A stretch of DNA of 64,000 nt. It comes from Burkholderiales bacterium. Its GTDB lineage: Bacteria; Pseudomonadota; Gammaproteobacteria; Burkholderiales; Burkholderiaceae_C. The notes beneath the pieces were generated by a model. It had not been told where the DNA came from. It was given only the letters and a program-made list of their open reading frames with translations, and made no database searches. The stretch is from the NCBI GenBank assembly GCA_028868855.1, contig JAGWTR010000008.1, forward strand, positions 62,001 to 126,000, given 5' to 3'. The translations under genes were made by a program, and so were the position numbers. This document shows positions 8,280-18,518 of the stretch, piece by piece (the stretch's first letter is position 1; each line of letters starts with the position of its first letter).

Positions 8280-9770
8280 TCAGGCCGCCTTGCATGAGGC
8301 GGGCACGCCGACCCCGACGCCATGCGGCTTGCGAAACGCCATCACGCCATCCTCCAGCGCGCCGTTGCGCAACTGCTCCATGTCCGCCGCGTAGTCCTGG
8401 TACAACTTCCAGGGCGCACGGTCGGCGCCCTTGGGCATGTAAGCCTCGGCGCGGGCCACGTAGTTCGAGCTCATGTCCAGCAAAGGCACGGGCTTGACGT
8501 TCGGGTCATTGCGCACCGGCACGGCGATGCGGGTGCCCGTCTTGTCCATGTGATTGAGCAGGCGGCAGAGGTACTCGGCGATCAGATCAGCCTTGAGGGT
8601 CCACGAGGCGTTGGTGTAGCCGAAGGTGTTGGAGAAGTTGGGGATGTCGCTGAACATCAAGCCCTTGTACGAGATGTGCTGGTTCATCTCAATGGCCTGC
8701 CCATCCACCGTCATCGACATGCCGCCGAACAGACGCAGGTTCAGGCCCGTGGCCGTCACAATGATGTCAGCCTCCAGCACCTGGCCCGATTTCAGCAAGA
8801 TGCCCTGCTCGGTAAACCGGTCGATGTGGTCCGTCACCACCGAGGCCTTGCCCTTGCGCAGCACCTTGAACATGTCGCCATTGGGCACGGCGCACAAACG
8901 CTGGTCCCAAGGGTTGTAAGGCGGCGTGAAGTGCTTCATGTCGAAGTCCTTGCCCACCTGCACCTTCACCTGCTTGAGCAGCAGCTTGCGCATGAAGTTG
9001 GGGTACTTGCGCGACAGCTTGAAGATCGACTGCGTGATGAAGTTGTTGCGTGCACGGCTGATGTTGTAGACCGTCATCTCGGGCAGGAACTTCAGCAGCA
9101 GGCGCACCATCGGGTCGAACTGGGGCACCGAGATCACGTAGCTGGGCGTGCGCTGCAGCATGGTCACGTGCTGGGCCTTGTCGGTCATCGACGGGATCAG
9201 GGTGATGGCGGTGGCGCCTGAGCCAATCACGACCACGCGCTTGCCGCTGTAGTCGAGGTTTTCTGGCCAGAACTGCGGGTGGATGACCTGGCCTTTGAAG
9301 TCGTCACGGCCCTTGAACTCGGGCGTGAAGCCTTCTTCGTAGTTGTAGTAGCCGGAGCACATCATCAGCCAGTTGCAACTCAACTGCGACGTTGCCCCCG
9401 AGGTCTGCTGCAGCGTCACCGTCCAGGTGGCGGCCTCGCTGCACCAGTCGGCCGAGACCACCTTGTGGCCCAGGCGGATCTTGTCCTTGATGTTGTTCTC
9501 GCTGGCCGTTTCCTGGATGTAGTTGCGGATGCGGTCGCCATCGGCGATCACCTGCGGCTCGGTCCACGGCTTGAAGTTGTACCCCAGCGTGTACATGTCC
9601 GAATCAGAACGAATGCCGGGATAGCGGAACAGGTCCCAGGTGCCGCCGACGCTGTCCCGCCCTTCCAGAATGACGTAGCGCTTGTCGGGGCAATGGGTCT
9701 GCAGATGGCGGGCAGCGCCAATGCCAGACAGGCCAGCGCCCACGATCAGGACGTCAAAATGTTCAACCAT
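8280..9770 (-). CDS. flavin-containing / Baeyer-Villiger-type monooxygenase
   Basis: An FAD- and NADPH-dependent class B monooxygenase of 496 residues. The N-terminal FAD Rossmann motif is GAGLSGIG (~residues 10-17), a second nucleotide motif is GSGATA (~residue 190), and between them FKGQVIHPQFW fits the type I Baeyer-Villiger fingerprint FxGxxxHxxxW. Such enzymes insert oxygen next to ketones or oxidise N/S atoms; the substrate is unknown. The ATG at 9770 is preferred over a TTG seven codons upstream because it opens directly at MVEHFDVLIVGAG. It is monocistronic, convergent with the protease gene. Its upstream AT-rich region carries three ATTAGA repeats. Confidence 0.9.
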   Translation of the reverse strand: MVEHFDVLIVGAGLSGIGAARHLQTHCPDKRYVILEGRDSVGGTWDLFRYPGIRSDSDMYTLGYNFKPWTEPQVIADGDRIRNYIQETASENNIKDKIRLGHKVVSADWCSEAATWTVTLQQTSGATSQLSCNWLMMCSGYYNYEEGFTPEFKGRDDFKGQVIHPQFWPENLDYSGKRVVVIGSGATAITLIPSMTDKAQHVTMLQRTPSYVISVPQFDPMVRLLLKFLPEMTVYNISRARNNFITQSIFKLSRKYPNFMRKLLLKQVKVQVGKDFDMKHFTPPYNPWDQRLCAVPNGDMFKVLRKGKASVVTDHIDRFTEQGILLKSGQVLEADIIVTATGLNLRLFGGMSMTVDGQAIEMNQHISYKGLMFSDIPNFSNTFGYTNASWTLKADLIAEYLCRLLNHMDKTGTRIAVPVRNDPNVKPVPLLDMSSNYVARAEAYMPKGADRAPWKLYQDYAADMEQLRNGALEDGVMAFRKPHGVGVGVPASCKAA

Positions 9771-9804
9771 GTGGGAGCCCCTATGTGACAACTAATGTTT
9801 GCAG

Positions 9805-9837
9805 ATTAGATCAGGCAATTAGAATTGTCAAATTAGA
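9805..9837. repeat. three ATTAGA direct repeats upstream of the monooxygenase
   Basis: The hexamer ATTAGA occurs at 9805-9810, 9818-9823 and 9832-9837, spaced 13 and 14 bp, in an AT-rich patch 35-67 bp upstream of the monooxygenase start (minus-strand gene, ATG at 9770). Iterated hexamers in a promoter position may be regulator half-sites or part of the promoter itself; no regulator is identified. Confidence 0.4.
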
Positions 9838-9922
9838 ACTAGCCCCTACCCCTGGGTAAGGGGTGATGCTCAGCAAGACTGAACACGCGCGCTGGCGGGC
9901 CCTGAGCCAGGGCCCCTTTGAA

Positions 9923-11248
9923 TCAGACCGCCGGACTGAGGGGCACCTCAAACCAAAACAAGGTGCCGCGCCCTGGCTCGCTGTGGACGCCAATGCTGCC
10001 GCTCATCATGTCGACCAGGCGCTTGCAGATGGCCAGTCCCAGACCCGATCCGCCGTATTGCTGAATGGTGTTGTCGCTGGCCTTGCTGAAGGGTTGGAAG
10101 AGCTGGGGCATGGCATCGTGTGGAATCCCGATGCCCGAGTCCTGAACCTCAAAGTACAGGCCCGCCCTCCCATCGGACATCGGCTGACTGCAGCACCGGA
10201 CATGCACCTCGCCGCTGGCCGTGAATTTCAGTGCATTGCCCAGCAAGTTGAGCAGGATCTGCTTGATGCGCAGCGGGTCGCCCACGGCCCCGAGGGTTTC
10301 GATTGGAAAGTCGCGCACCAGGGTGACGCCCTTTTGATCGGCGATCGAGGCCACCATGTCCACCGCACAGCTGGCCAACTGAATGGCATCAAAGGGTTGA
10401 CGATCCGGTTCGGTTGAGGTGGCTTCGAGCCGTGAGAAATCCAGCATCTCATTGACGATCTGCAGCAGCGTGTCGCCGCAGTGACGGATCTGGTCCACAT
10501 GCCGTGCCTGCTGCGGCGTCAGCGTCGAGTGACCCAACAACTGCGCAAAGCCCATCAGCCCATTGAGCGGCGTGCGCACCTCGTGGCTGATCTGGGCAAA
10601 CATGCGGGTGCGGTCCAGATTGGCTTGCTGCAATGCTTGCAGGGCATTTTCCAGGCGGGTGGCCCGATCTTCCAGCGTTCGCTTTTGCTGCTTGATGGTC
10701 GCTTCATAGACATCGTGCGCGCGACGCACCACCAACCCAAAGGCAGCGCCGATCAACAAAAATCCCACCTGCAACAGTTGCAGCGGGTTGTCTTGTCGAT
10801 TCATCAGGGGCTGGACCCAATGATGTTGGTCGTTCGACCAAAGAACGACACTGGCCAGCAAAGCCAGCATCACCCAAACCAGGCCATCTAACACCCCAAT
10901 CAGGTGCGCCACAAACAAGGGCCACCAGACCAGCCACCAAACCGTGGTTGAAGCACTCAGCCCGGTCCACATCAAGCCCAGGAGAAGCCCCCCCAGATTC
11001 ACCAGCAACACCAGATGGCTGATCGCCCGAATCTGCCGCTTGGGGACATTGGACTTAGCCAACGGAAACAAGCCCAGCACCAGCAAGGCAGGGCCGCCAA
11101 AAGCCAGGGCGATCAACACCTGACCGCAATACACGCCGTAGAAGGCGGCGACAGCAAGATGCCCGGCAACCGAGACCAGGATCAGTTCCCTGAAACGTCG
11201 ATAAGGTTTCCAGCCGAATGCGCGCGTTGCTGGAAGCGCTGATGCCAT
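9923..11248 (-). CDS. membrane sensor histidine kinase (no receiver domain)
   Basis: A 441-residue kinase. Residues ~20-180 hold about six hydrophobic segments as an N-terminal membrane sensor, followed by a coiled-coil linker ([23 protein letters not shown]). The HisKA box is [14 protein letters not shown] (~residue 220). The HATPase domain has [16 protein letters not shown] and [12 protein letters not shown]. No cognate response regulator is adjacent, so it probably feeds a phosphorelay elsewhere. The ATG at 11248 is well supported by AGGAG six bases upstream on the minus strand. A perfect GGGCCCT/AGGGCCC hairpin (9897-9915) follows the stop. Confidence 0.92.
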   Translation of the reverse strand: MASALPATRAFGWKPYRRFRELILVSVAGHLAVAAFYGVYCGQVLIALAFGGPALLVLGLFPLAKSNVPKRQIRAISHLVLLVNLGGLLLGLMWTGLSASTTVWWLVWWPLFVAHLIGVLDGLVWVMLALLASVVLWSNDQHHWVQPLMNRQDNPLQLLQVGFLLIGAAFGLVVRRAHDVYEATIKQQKRTLEDRATRLENALQALQQANLDRTRMFAQISHEVRTPLNGLMGFAQLLGHSTLTPQQARHVDQIRHCGDTLLQIVNEMLDFSRLEATSTEPDRQPFDAIQLASCAVDMVASIADQKGVTLVRDFPIETLGAVGDPLRIKQILLNLLGNALKFTASGEVHVRCCSQPMSDGRAGLYFEVQDSGIGIPHDAMPQLFQPFSKASDNTIQQYGGSGLGLAICKRLVDMMSGSIGVHSEPGRGTLFWFEVPLSPAV

Positions 11249-11414
11249 TAACTACTCCTGTGGCGTCGTGAATTGGCGCTCGTGCACCCTCGTCTAGCCT
11301 AACGCAAGCTGATGCCATTTTTACACGCTGAAACAGGGGGGGGGCGCGGCTGAAGCCAAGCGCCAGCTCCAGAGACTTTGTCCCCAGGCCGCCACACGCG
11401 GGATAATCCCCCCC

Positions 11415-12680
11415 ATGCATCCCCAAGCCCTCCTTGACCTCACCGGCGCTCTGCTGCGTGACATCCAAAAACTCGACGCCCCGGCGGACACCCTGGTGTC
11501 GCTGTTTTTCCGCAAACACAAAACCCTGGGGCAACGCGAACGCCATGCCCTGGCCGAAACCGCCTACGCAGTGCTGCGTCAGCGCCTGCTGTGGCAACAC
11601 CTGGCCCAGTCCGGTCACGGCCCCATGGAACGGCGCCTGGCGATCCTGGCATGGCAAGGACAGGAGCATGTGCTCAAGCTGGCCATCACCCCGGACGAAG
11701 CCGCCTGGCTGGCCCGCGTCAATGCGATCGACCGCACCACCTTGCCAGACAAGCTGCGCCACAACATGCCCGACTGGCTGGCCAACAATTTGCGCCTGCA
11801 ATTGGGCACCGACGACTTCTGGGCCTTTGTCGACACCATGTCCCGAGGCGCTCCTCTGGATTTGCGCGCCAACCCCATCAAGGCCAAGCGCGAAGCCATC
11901 CTGGAGGCCCTCCTTGCCGCCGGCATCCCGGCCACGATCACGCCTTATTCACCCTGGGGCATTCGCATCGACGGCAAGCCTGCTTTGCAGAAAATGGACC
12001 TCTACACCCAAGGCCACGTCGAAGTACAGGACGAAGGCAGCCAGTTGCTGGCCTTGATGACCGGCGCCAAGCGCGGCGAAATGGTGGTGGATTTTTGCGC
12101 GGGCGCGGGCGGCAAGACGCTGGCCCTGGGCGCCATGATGCGCAACACGGGCCGGCTCTACGCCTTTGACATCTCAGGCCACCGCCTGGAAGCGCTCAAA
12201 CCGCGCCTGGCGCGCAGCGGCCTGTCCAACGTCTATCCCACGCAGATCGTGCACGAGCGCGATGACCGCATCAAGCGCCTGGCGGGCAAGATCGACCGCG
12301 TCTTGGTGGACGCGCCCTGCACGGGCCTGGGCACGCTGCGCCGCAACCCTGACCTGAAGTGGCGCCAAAGCCCCAAGGCGGTGGAAGAGATGCAGAAAAA
12401 ACAGATCGCCATCCTGAACAGCGCCGCGCGCCTGCTCAAACCCGGTGGTCGTCTGGTTTATGCCACCTGCAGCCTGATGCCGGCCGAGAATGAGGTCGTC
12501 GCCGAGCTGTTCAGCCAGGAGCACCAGGATTTTGTTCAACTCGACGCACGCGAGGTGCTGGAGCAGGGTGGGGTCACGCAGGCGGAATCGCTGGTCACCC
12601 CGGCAGGCCACCTCAGGTTGTGGCCTCACCGACATGCCACCGACGGTTTCTACGCGGTGGCATGGGAGAGAAAAGCCTGA
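11415..12680 (+). CDS. RsmB/NOP-type class I SAM-dependent RNA (cytosine-C5) methyltransferase
   Basis: A 421-residue protein related to 16S rRNA m5C967 methyltransferase RsmB and the NOL1/NOP2/Sun family. The SAM-binding motif I is VVDFCAGAGGKTLALG (~residue 220). The release cysteine is in DAPCTGLGTLRRNPDLKW (motif IV) and the catalytic cysteine in YATCSLMPAENE (motif VI). The N-terminal half resembles the NusB-like/RNA-binding part. Whether it is the rRNA enzyme or a paralogue with another target cannot be told from sequence. It is monocistronic, and its stop abuts the convergent polysaccharide export gene. Confidence 0.88.
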   Translation: MHPQALLDLTGALLRDIQKLDAPADTLVSLFFRKHKTLGQRERHALAETAYAVLRQRLLWQHLAQSGHGPMERRLAILAWQGQEHVLKLAITPDEAAWLARVNAIDRTTLPDKLRHNMPDWLANNLRLQLGTDDFWAFVDTMSRGAPLDLRANPIKAKREAILEALLAAGIPATITPYSPWGIRIDGKPALQKMDLYTQGHVEVQDEGSQLLALMTGAKRGEMVVDFCAGAGGKTLALGAMMRNTGRLYAFDISGHRLEALKPRLARSGLSNVYPTQIVHERDDRIKRLAGKIDRVLVDAPCTGLGTLRRNPDLKWRQSPKAVEEMQKKQIAILNSAARLLKPGGRLVYATCSLMPAENEVVAELFSQEHQDFVQLDAREVLEQGGVTQAESLVTPAGHLRLWPHRHATDGFYAVAWERKA

Positions 12681-13490
12681 TCAGAACAGGCTTTCCTTGA
12701 CGTAGATGACGTCATTGGGCTTCAAGGTGTCGTTCAGGTCGGGTTGCACGATCTGAACGGCGCCCGAAGTATCACGACGATGCACGCGGATGCCCTTTTG
12801 CGTGCCGCGCAAGGTCAGACCACCCGAGGCGGCCAGGGCCTGCAGCAAGGTCATGTCACGTTCAAGGCGCTGGGTGCCGGGGCGCTGCACTTCACCATAG
12901 ATGTAGATGTACGGAGCGCGGTCCACCCAGATGGCATCGTTGTTTTCCAGCGGGAAATCTTCGGTCGTTCCAGCGGCGGCAAACACCAGGGGAAAGTCGA
13001 TTTCCTTGCGGAACGGTTTGCCATTGCGTTTGCCCGACACCACCACGGTATCAGAGCCCTGTATGGCGACAATGCCACCGGCCTGGGCCAACAGGTCGCT
13101 CAAACGGGTCGAGCCCGATTCCAGCGGATAGCGACCGGGGCGATTGACCAGGCCCAGCACCGAAACCTGATTACCCTTCACCGCCGTCACCAGGATGGAG
13201 ACCTGCGGCTGCTTCAGGAAATTGCCGTCGCGCAGACCATCGGCGAGCTTCTTTTCAGCCGCGCCGATCGCCAGGCCGCCCAGTTTGACCGAGCCCAGCA
13301 AAGGATAGGAAATCATCCCATTTTCGGAGACACGCGCATCCAGCGTTAGATCGGGGTTTTGAAACACTGTGATGCGGATGATGTCTCCGGCACCCAGCAC
13401 ATAGTCGCTCTGGGGTGCGGCGTGGGCCAAGCCCGCCACCATCAGCACCACCGACAACATCCATCGAGCGATGTCACGCATCCGCTTCAT
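12681..13490 (-). CDS. polysaccharide export protein (Wza/EpsE-like, SLBB domains)
   Basis: A periplasmic/outer-membrane exopolysaccharide export protein of 269 residues. It has a signal peptide (MLSVVLMVAGLAHA region), a Poly_export domain starting YVLGAGDIIRITVFQNPDL (~residue 30), and SLBB beta-grasp repeats (VSVLGLVNRPGRYPL and IYIYGEVQRPGTQRL). No lipobox Cys is seen after the signal peptide, unlike Wza. The ATG at 13490 is chosen for the AGAGG upstream and proper signal-peptide start. No Wzc-like kinase, polymerase or glycosyltransferase is next to it, so it is an isolated member. It lies 111 bp downstream of, and on the same strand as, a GGDEF-EAL protein. Confidence 0.88.
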   Translation of the reverse strand: MKRMRDIARWMLSVVLMVAGLAHAAPQSDYVLGAGDIIRITVFQNPDLTLDARVSENGMISYPLLGSVKLGGLAIGAAEKKLADGLRDGNFLKQPQVSILVTAVKGNQVSVLGLVNRPGRYPLESGSTRLSDLLAQAGGIVAIQGSDTVVVSGKRNGKPFRKEIDFPLVFAAAGTTEDFPLENNDAIWVDRAPYIYIYGEVQRPGTQRLERDMTLLQALAASGGLTLRGTQKGIRVHRRDTSGAVQIVQPDLNDTLKPNDVIYVKESLF

Positions 13491-13601
13491 ATTGAAATAT
13501 CCTCTGGTCAAGATTTATCAGACTGACAGCCGGCCCGTGAAGAGGGCCTGCGAGCGTGTCAATGTACCAGCCCATTGAGTCAGATTGATTCAACAGGTTC
13601 C

Positions 13602-15956
13602 CTAGTGGCGCTGCAGAAAATCGGCAATGTGCGCCATCGGCATGGGACGCGCCATCACAAAGCCTTGGATCAGATCACAACCCAGTGCCCGCAACATCAC
13701 CACCTGCTCGGGCAACTCGACCCCCTCGGCGGTGGTTTCCAGGCGCAGGGCCTTGGCCAGGCTGATGATGGCGGTGACGACAGCCTGGGCATCAGGGTCG
13801 CTGTCAAGCGAGCGCACGAACATGCCGTCGATCTTGAGCTGGTCCATGGGGAAGCGGCGCAAATAGGCCAGCGACGAATATCCGGTGCCAAAGTCGTCCA
13901 GCGCCACCCGAATGCCCCGGTCGCGCAAGGCCACCAGGGTCGACTGAGCACCCTCCAGATCGTCCATCAGGGCGGATTCGGTGATCTCCAGCTCCAGTCG
14001 CTCGGGCGCCAGGCCGCTGTCAGCCAGGGCCTGGTCCACCATGTCCACCACGGAGTGGCTGCGAAACTGGACGGCGGACAAGTTGACGGCGACGCGAATG
14101 CCGTCTGGCCACAGCACCGCCGCGCGGCAGGCCTGTCGCAGGACCCAGGTGCCCAGGGGCACGATCTGCCCGGTCTCCTCGGCCACCGGGATGAAATCGT
14201 TGGGGCCGATCAGCCCACGCTCGTGGTGCTGCCAGCGCACCAGGGCCTCAAAGCCAACCACCTTGCCCGTGACCGTGCTGATCTGCGGCTGGTAGTACAC
14301 CGCGAACTGCTCGTCGGCCAGGGCCACGCCGAGCTCCTGCTGCATGCGCGCGCGGGCGCGGGCGCTCTCGGCCATCAGCGGCGCGAAGAAGCGGTGCGTG
14401 TTGCGGCCGGCCGCCTTGGCCGCATACAGCGCCAGATCGGCACTTTGCAACAAGGACTGCGGATCAGTGCCGTCGCGTGGCGCCAGCGCCATCCCGATGC
14501 TGGCATGCACCTCCACGCGCACCTCGTTCAATTGACAGGGCGTGACCAGCGCCTGCAACAGTCGTTTGGCCATCTCTGCGGCCGCCCCCTCGTCGCCGAC
14601 CACCCAGCTCAGGATGGCGAACTCATCGCCCCCCAGTCGAGCCAGCAAATCGCCCGGCGCCAGACAGGCCTCAATGCGTGCGGCCACATGGCGCAACAGT
14701 TCGTCCCCCACGCCATGACCCAGAGAATCGTTGATGCCCTTGAAGTTATCCAGGTCCACGAACAACAAGGTGAAGGCGCCGGACGTTTGCTCGACGCAGG
14801 TGCAGGCCCTGGCCATTTCACGGCTGAAACAATATCGATTGGCCAGTCCCGTCAAGGCGTCGAGATTGGCCAGTCGGGCCATCTCGTCCCGGGCGGTGCG
14901 CGCCTGAGTGACGTCCGCCCCAACACCGCGCCAACCTGCCGAGCGACCCCGGTCATCAAAAAGCGGCTTGGCCATCAAGGACCACCAATGCACCCCATCG
15001 CCAATTCGCACGGGCAATTCCAGGTGGCGGAAGGGCCGCCCCATCTGCAGGTTGCTCTTCAACTGACCGAAGGCCTGCATCGCCTCCGGCAATTCGGTGG
15101 GCAGTACGCTGGACACCAAGTCGAGGAAAGACTCGTCCAGCAATTGGCGTGAGGACAGCCCAAAAGATTGGGCCAGGCGCACAGACACATGGCGCAGGTG
15201 TCCGGTGGGAGAGATTTCCCAGAGCCAATCGCTGGCGTGCTCCTCAAAGTCGTGCAGCAGCAAGTTGATGAGCTGGCGTTGCCGCTCGTTTTCAGCTTCA
15301 GTGCGCAAACGGCTCAAGAAAGTGCGCCCATTGGCCAGAACCAGGATCATCATGACCACGAGGTACGCCACCAATGCAAACAGCAAGGGCAGGCCGTTGG
15401 CATAGTCGGACCGCTGGATGGCCACCACGCAGGCCATCCCCACCACGAACAAATAGGCACAGGCGGCCATGGGCACCGCGCTGAGGATGAGCCCCCCGGC
15501 GCACATCATCCCGACCATAACGGCACAAATCAGCAGTTCGCCCCGATGGTCGGCGGTGGGGAACATGAGGGCCGGAACCACCGTCCAGAGGGCGCCGAGC
15601 CAAGCCACTTGCCATGCAATCTGCCGCAACCCCGCTGGGGTGGCCACAGGCCGTGACACACCGCGAATCATGGCCCGCCAGCCTCGATCGATGCCAACGC
15701 AACCCAGGGCCAGCGCTCCCACCCAGACACCCCAGGCCCAGATGGGCCATTGCGCCCAAAAGGTGCCCACAAACACCGACGCCGAGACCGAAACGCCCAT
15801 GAACACCACAGGCAACAGACCCACGATGGCTTGAATCTGGCGCGCCCGAAAATGACGGGCCGCCGGACCATCGACTCGTTCGCTGGCGGAGACCTCATCC
15901 AGGCGTTGTCGAACGCCCGATGGTGAAGTGGTCGGCATTACGGGCAGCCCGGTCAT
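13602..15956 (-). CDS. membrane-bound PAS-GGDEF-EAL cyclic-di-GMP protein
   Basis: A 784-residue signalling protein. Residues ~40-215 hold about six hydrophobic helices. A PAS-like domain follows at ~230-350 (ASDWLWEISPTGHLRHVS … GVGADVTQ), then GGDEF (RLGGDEF, ~residue 455) and EAL (FEALVRW, ~residue 560; DDFGTGYSSLAYLRR; LKID; AEGVE). EAL catalytic residues look intact, so phosphodiesterase activity is expected. GGDEF is intact in sequence, but the inhibitory I-site RxxD reads APGD and is probably lost. A second ATG at 15938 is an alternative start. It precedes the polysaccharide export gene on the same strand. Confidence 0.93.
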   Translation of the reverse strand: MTGLPVMPTTSPSGVRQRLDEVSASERVDGPAARHFRARQIQAIVGLLPVVFMGVSVSASVFVGTFWAQWPIWAWGVWVGALALGCVGIDRGWRAMIRGVSRPVATPAGLRQIAWQVAWLGALWTVVPALMFPTADHRGELLICAVMVGMMCAGGLILSAVPMAACAYLFVVGMACVVAIQRSDYANGLPLLFALVAYLVVMMILVLANGRTFLSRLRTEAENERQRQLINLLLHDFEEHASDWLWEISPTGHLRHVSVRLAQSFGLSSRQLLDESFLDLVSSVLPTELPEAMQAFGQLKSNLQMGRPFRHLELPVRIGDGVHWWSLMAKPLFDDRGRSAGWRGVGADVTQARTARDEMARLANLDALTGLANRYCFSREMARACTCVEQTSGAFTLLFVDLDNFKGINDSLGHGVGDELLRHVAARIEACLAPGDLLARLGGDEFAILSWVVGDEGAAAEMAKRLLQALVTPCQLNEVRVEVHASIGMALAPRDGTDPQSLLQSADLALYAAKAAGRNTHRFFAPLMAESARARARMQQELGVALADEQFAVYYQPQISTVTGKVVGFEALVRWQHHERGLIGPNDFIPVAEETGQIVPLGTWVLRQACRAAVLWPDGIRVAVNLSAVQFRSHSVVDMVDQALADSGLAPERLELEITESALMDDLEGAQSTLVALRDRGIRVALDDFGTGYSSLAYLRRFPMDQLKIDGMFVRSLDSDPDAQAVVTAIISLAKALRLETTAEGVELPEQVVMLRALGCDLIQGFVMARPMPMAHIADFLQRH

Positions 15957-16204
15957 ATGTGATTCATGAAGAGAACTCTCAGGTGGATCGACCCACCGTC
16001 GACCAACTTGAGTCTGTCCGGGTGAATGCCGCCCGATTTTGCCAGTTGTTCACCTTCAATTCCTTGACTTATCGGACAAGCTGCGTCGAAAACGCCAAAA
16101 GACACGCCCAGACCACACCCCGCAAAGCAAGGACTGGCCTGTGGCCGGGTCGGACTCGAATTGGCTTACCATGACCGCCCCTGCTGCGTGATGTATTGCC
16201 TGCC

Positions 16205-18502
16205 ATGAGCGATTCCAAGCCTTTGTCCGACGCCGAACAATCCCTGCGCGATGCCGCGTTCGATTACCACCGCTTTCCCACGCGCGGAAAAATCGCCGTC
16301 AATCCGACCAAGCCCTTGTCCAACCAGCGCGATCTGTCGCTGGCGTACTCGCCGGGCGTGGCCTACCCTTGCCTGGCCATTGAGCAGGACCCGAGCCTGG
16401 CCTTTGACTTCACCTCGCGGGGCAACCTGGTGGGCGTGATCACCAACGGCACGGCCGTGCTGGGGCTGGGCGACATCGGTCCGCTGGCCTCCAAGCCGGT
16501 GATGGAAGGCAAGGGCTGCCTGTTCAAAAAATTCGCCGGCGTCGACGTGTTCGACATCGAACTGGCCGAGCGCGACCCCGACAAACTCGTCGACATCATT
16601 GCCGCGTTGGAGCCCACCTTGGGCGGCGTCAACCTGGAAGACATCAAGGCGCCCGAGTGCTTCTACATCGAGAAGCAATTGACCGAGCGCATGAACATCC
16701 CCGTCTTCCACGACGACCAGCATGGCACGGCCATCATCTCCAGCGCCGCCCTGCTCAATGCCCTGGAGCTGGTCGACAAGAAGATCGGCGAGGTCAAGGT
16801 CGCGGTATCTGGCGCTGGTGCCGCCGCCATCGCCTGCCTGGATGTGATGGTGGGCCTGGGCGTGAACCGCGCCAACATCTTCGTGTGCGACTCCAAAGGC
16901 GTGGTGCACACCGAACGCACCGACAAGCTCGACGAGTCCAAGCGCCGCTACGCGCAACCCACCTCGGCACGCACCCTGGCCGAGGTGCTCAATGGCGCCG
17001 ATGTGTTCCTGGGCTGCTCCGCCGCTGGCGTGGTCACGGCCGACATGGTCAAAACGATGGCGCGCCAGCCCATCATCCTGGCTTTGGCCAACCCCGAGCC
17101 GGAAATTCGCCCCGAGATTGCCAAGGCCGCACGCCCGGACTGCATCATCGCCACGGGCCGCTCGGACTATCCCAATCAGGTCAACAACGTCCTGTGCTTT
17201 CCCTACATCTTCCGGGGCGCACTCGACTGCGGCGCCACCAAGATCACCGAGGCCATGAAGCTGGCCTGTGTGCGCCAGATCGCCGACCTGGCCAAGGCCG
17301 AAACCAGCGACGAGGTGGCTTCCGCCTACCCGGGCCGTGAGTTGCGCTTCGGGCCTGACTACCTGATCCCCACGCCGTTTGATTCGCGCCTGATTTTGCG
17401 CATCGCACCGGCCGTGGCCGAAGCCGCCGCCGCCTCCGGCGTGGCCACGCGACCCATCGTTGATCTGGTGGCCTACCGCGACTCGCTGTCGCAATTCGTC
17501 ACCAACACAGGCATGTTCATGCGCCCGGTGTTCATGGGGGCCAAGGCCGCGCCCAAGCGCGTCGTCTACGCCGAGGGTGAAGACGAACGGGTGCTGCGCG
17601 CCGCCCAGGTCGCCATCGACGAAGGCATCGCCCATCCCATCCTGGTGGGTCGCCCCGAGATCGTCACCGAACGCATCGCCCGCTCCGGTTTGCGCCTGCA
17701 AGACGGCGTGAACTGCGAAGTGGTCAACCCCGGCAAGGATGAGCGCTTCAAGCGCTACTACGAGGCCTATCACCAACTGCGCGCCCGCGACGGCATCACG
17801 CCCGATCTGGCCAAGGTGATCGTGCGCCGCTCCAACTCCCTGATCGCCACGCTGATGCTGCACCTCGGGGATGCCGACGGCATGATCTGCGGCATGATCG
17901 GCCGCTACGATCTGCACCTCAACCATGTGCAGGAAGTGATCGGTGTGCGCCCTCAGGCACATGGTTTGGCCGCCCTGAACGCGTTGATCATGGATCAGCA
18001 CACGCTGTTCATCGCCGACACCTTCGTCAACGAAGACCCGACCGCCGAGCAGCTGGCCGACATCGCCGCCCTGGCCGTTGAAGAAGTGCAGCGCTTTGGC
18101 CTGCCCCCGCGCGTGGCCTTCCTGTCGCACTCAATGTTCGGCTCCAGCACACGGCCCTCGGCCCGAAAAATGCGCGCAGCCCGCGACCTGTTCGTGCAGC
18201 GCATGCCGCACATCCCCGCCGATGGCGAAATGCAGGGCGATGCCGCCTTGAGCGAGAGTGTGCGCACCAAGCTGCTGCCCCAAACCACCTTGCACGGCAG
18301 CGCCAATATCCTGATTCTGCCCAACCTGGACGCGGCCAACATCCTGTTCAATGTGCTCAAGATGACCGGCGGACAGGGCGTGACCGTGGGTCCGATCCTG
18401 CTGGGTGCGGCTGCACCGGCGCACATTCTGACGCCCTCGGCAACGGTGCGCCGAATTGTCAACATGACGGCCCTGACCGTCGCCCATGGCGCCAAGGTCT
18501 GA
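16205..18502 (+). CDS. maeB: NADP-dependent malic enzyme with phosphotransacetylase-like domain
   Basis: Catalyses oxidative decarboxylation of malate to pyruvate with NADP+, linking the TCA cycle to pyruvate and NADPH supply. The 765-residue product has a malic N-domain ([28 protein letters not shown]), an NAD(P)-binding domain (HDDQHGTAI, then [15 protein letters not shown]), and a C-terminal phosphotransacetylase-like domain from ~residue 430 ([15 protein letters not shown] … [10 protein letters not shown]). This hybrid layout is usual in proteobacterial MaeB; the C-terminal domain is thought regulatory, binding acetyl-CoA. The ATG at 16205 is preferred over a TTG three codons upstream. 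It is divergent from the GGDEF-EAL gene over ~250 bp without other genes. Confidence 0.95.
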   Translation: MSDSKPLSDAEQSLRDAAFDYHRFPTRGKIAVNPTKPLSNQRDLSLAYSPGVAYPCLAIEQDPSLAFDFTSRGNLVGVITNGTAVLGLGDIGPLASKPVMEGKGCLFKKFAGVDVFDIELAERDPDKLVDIIAALEPTLGGVNLEDIKAPECFYIEKQLTERMNIPVFHDDQHGTAIISSAALLNALELVDKKIGEVKVAVSGAGAAAIACLDVMVGLGVNRANIFVCDSKGVVHTERTDKLDESKRRYAQPTSARTLAEVLNGADVFLGCSAAGVVTADMVKTMARQPIILALANPEPEIRPEIAKAARPDCIIATGRSDYPNQVNNVLCFPYIFRGALDCGATKITEAMKLACVRQIADLAKAETSDEVASAYPGRELRFGPDYLIPTPFDSRLILRIAPAVAEAAAASGVATRPIVDLVAYRDSLSQFVTNTGMFMRPVFMGAKAAPKRVVYAEGEDERVLRAAQVAIDEGIAHPILVGRPEIVTERIARSGLRLQDGVNCEVVNPGKDERFKRYYEAYHQLRARDGITPDLAKVIVRRSNSLIATLMLHLGDADGMICGMIGRYDLHLNHVQEVIGVRPQAHGLAALNALIMDQHTLFIADTFVNEDPTAEQLADIAALAVEEVQRFGLPPRVAFLSHSMFGSSTRPSARKMRAARDLFVQRMPHIPADGEMQGDAALSESVRTKLLPQTTLHGSANILILPNLDAANILFNVLKMTGGQGVTVGPILLGAAAPAHILTPSATVRRIVNMTALTVAHGAKV

Positions 18503-18518
18503 CGCGCTCAGCCAGTCA

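Noticed and set aside
9897-9915. GGGCCCT-GAGCC-AGGGCCC hairpin as intrinsic terminator of the histidine kinase gene
   Set aside because: Stem is perfect, but no U-run follows on the minus strand; noted only as a hairpin.
16166-18130. 654-codon open frame opposite maeB
   Set aside because: Antisense shadow; composition is Gly/His/Asp/Gln-rich with no domain, while maeB motifs are complete on the other strand. The same applies to long frames opposite glnS, the GGDEF-EAL gene, the ThDP gene and dxs.
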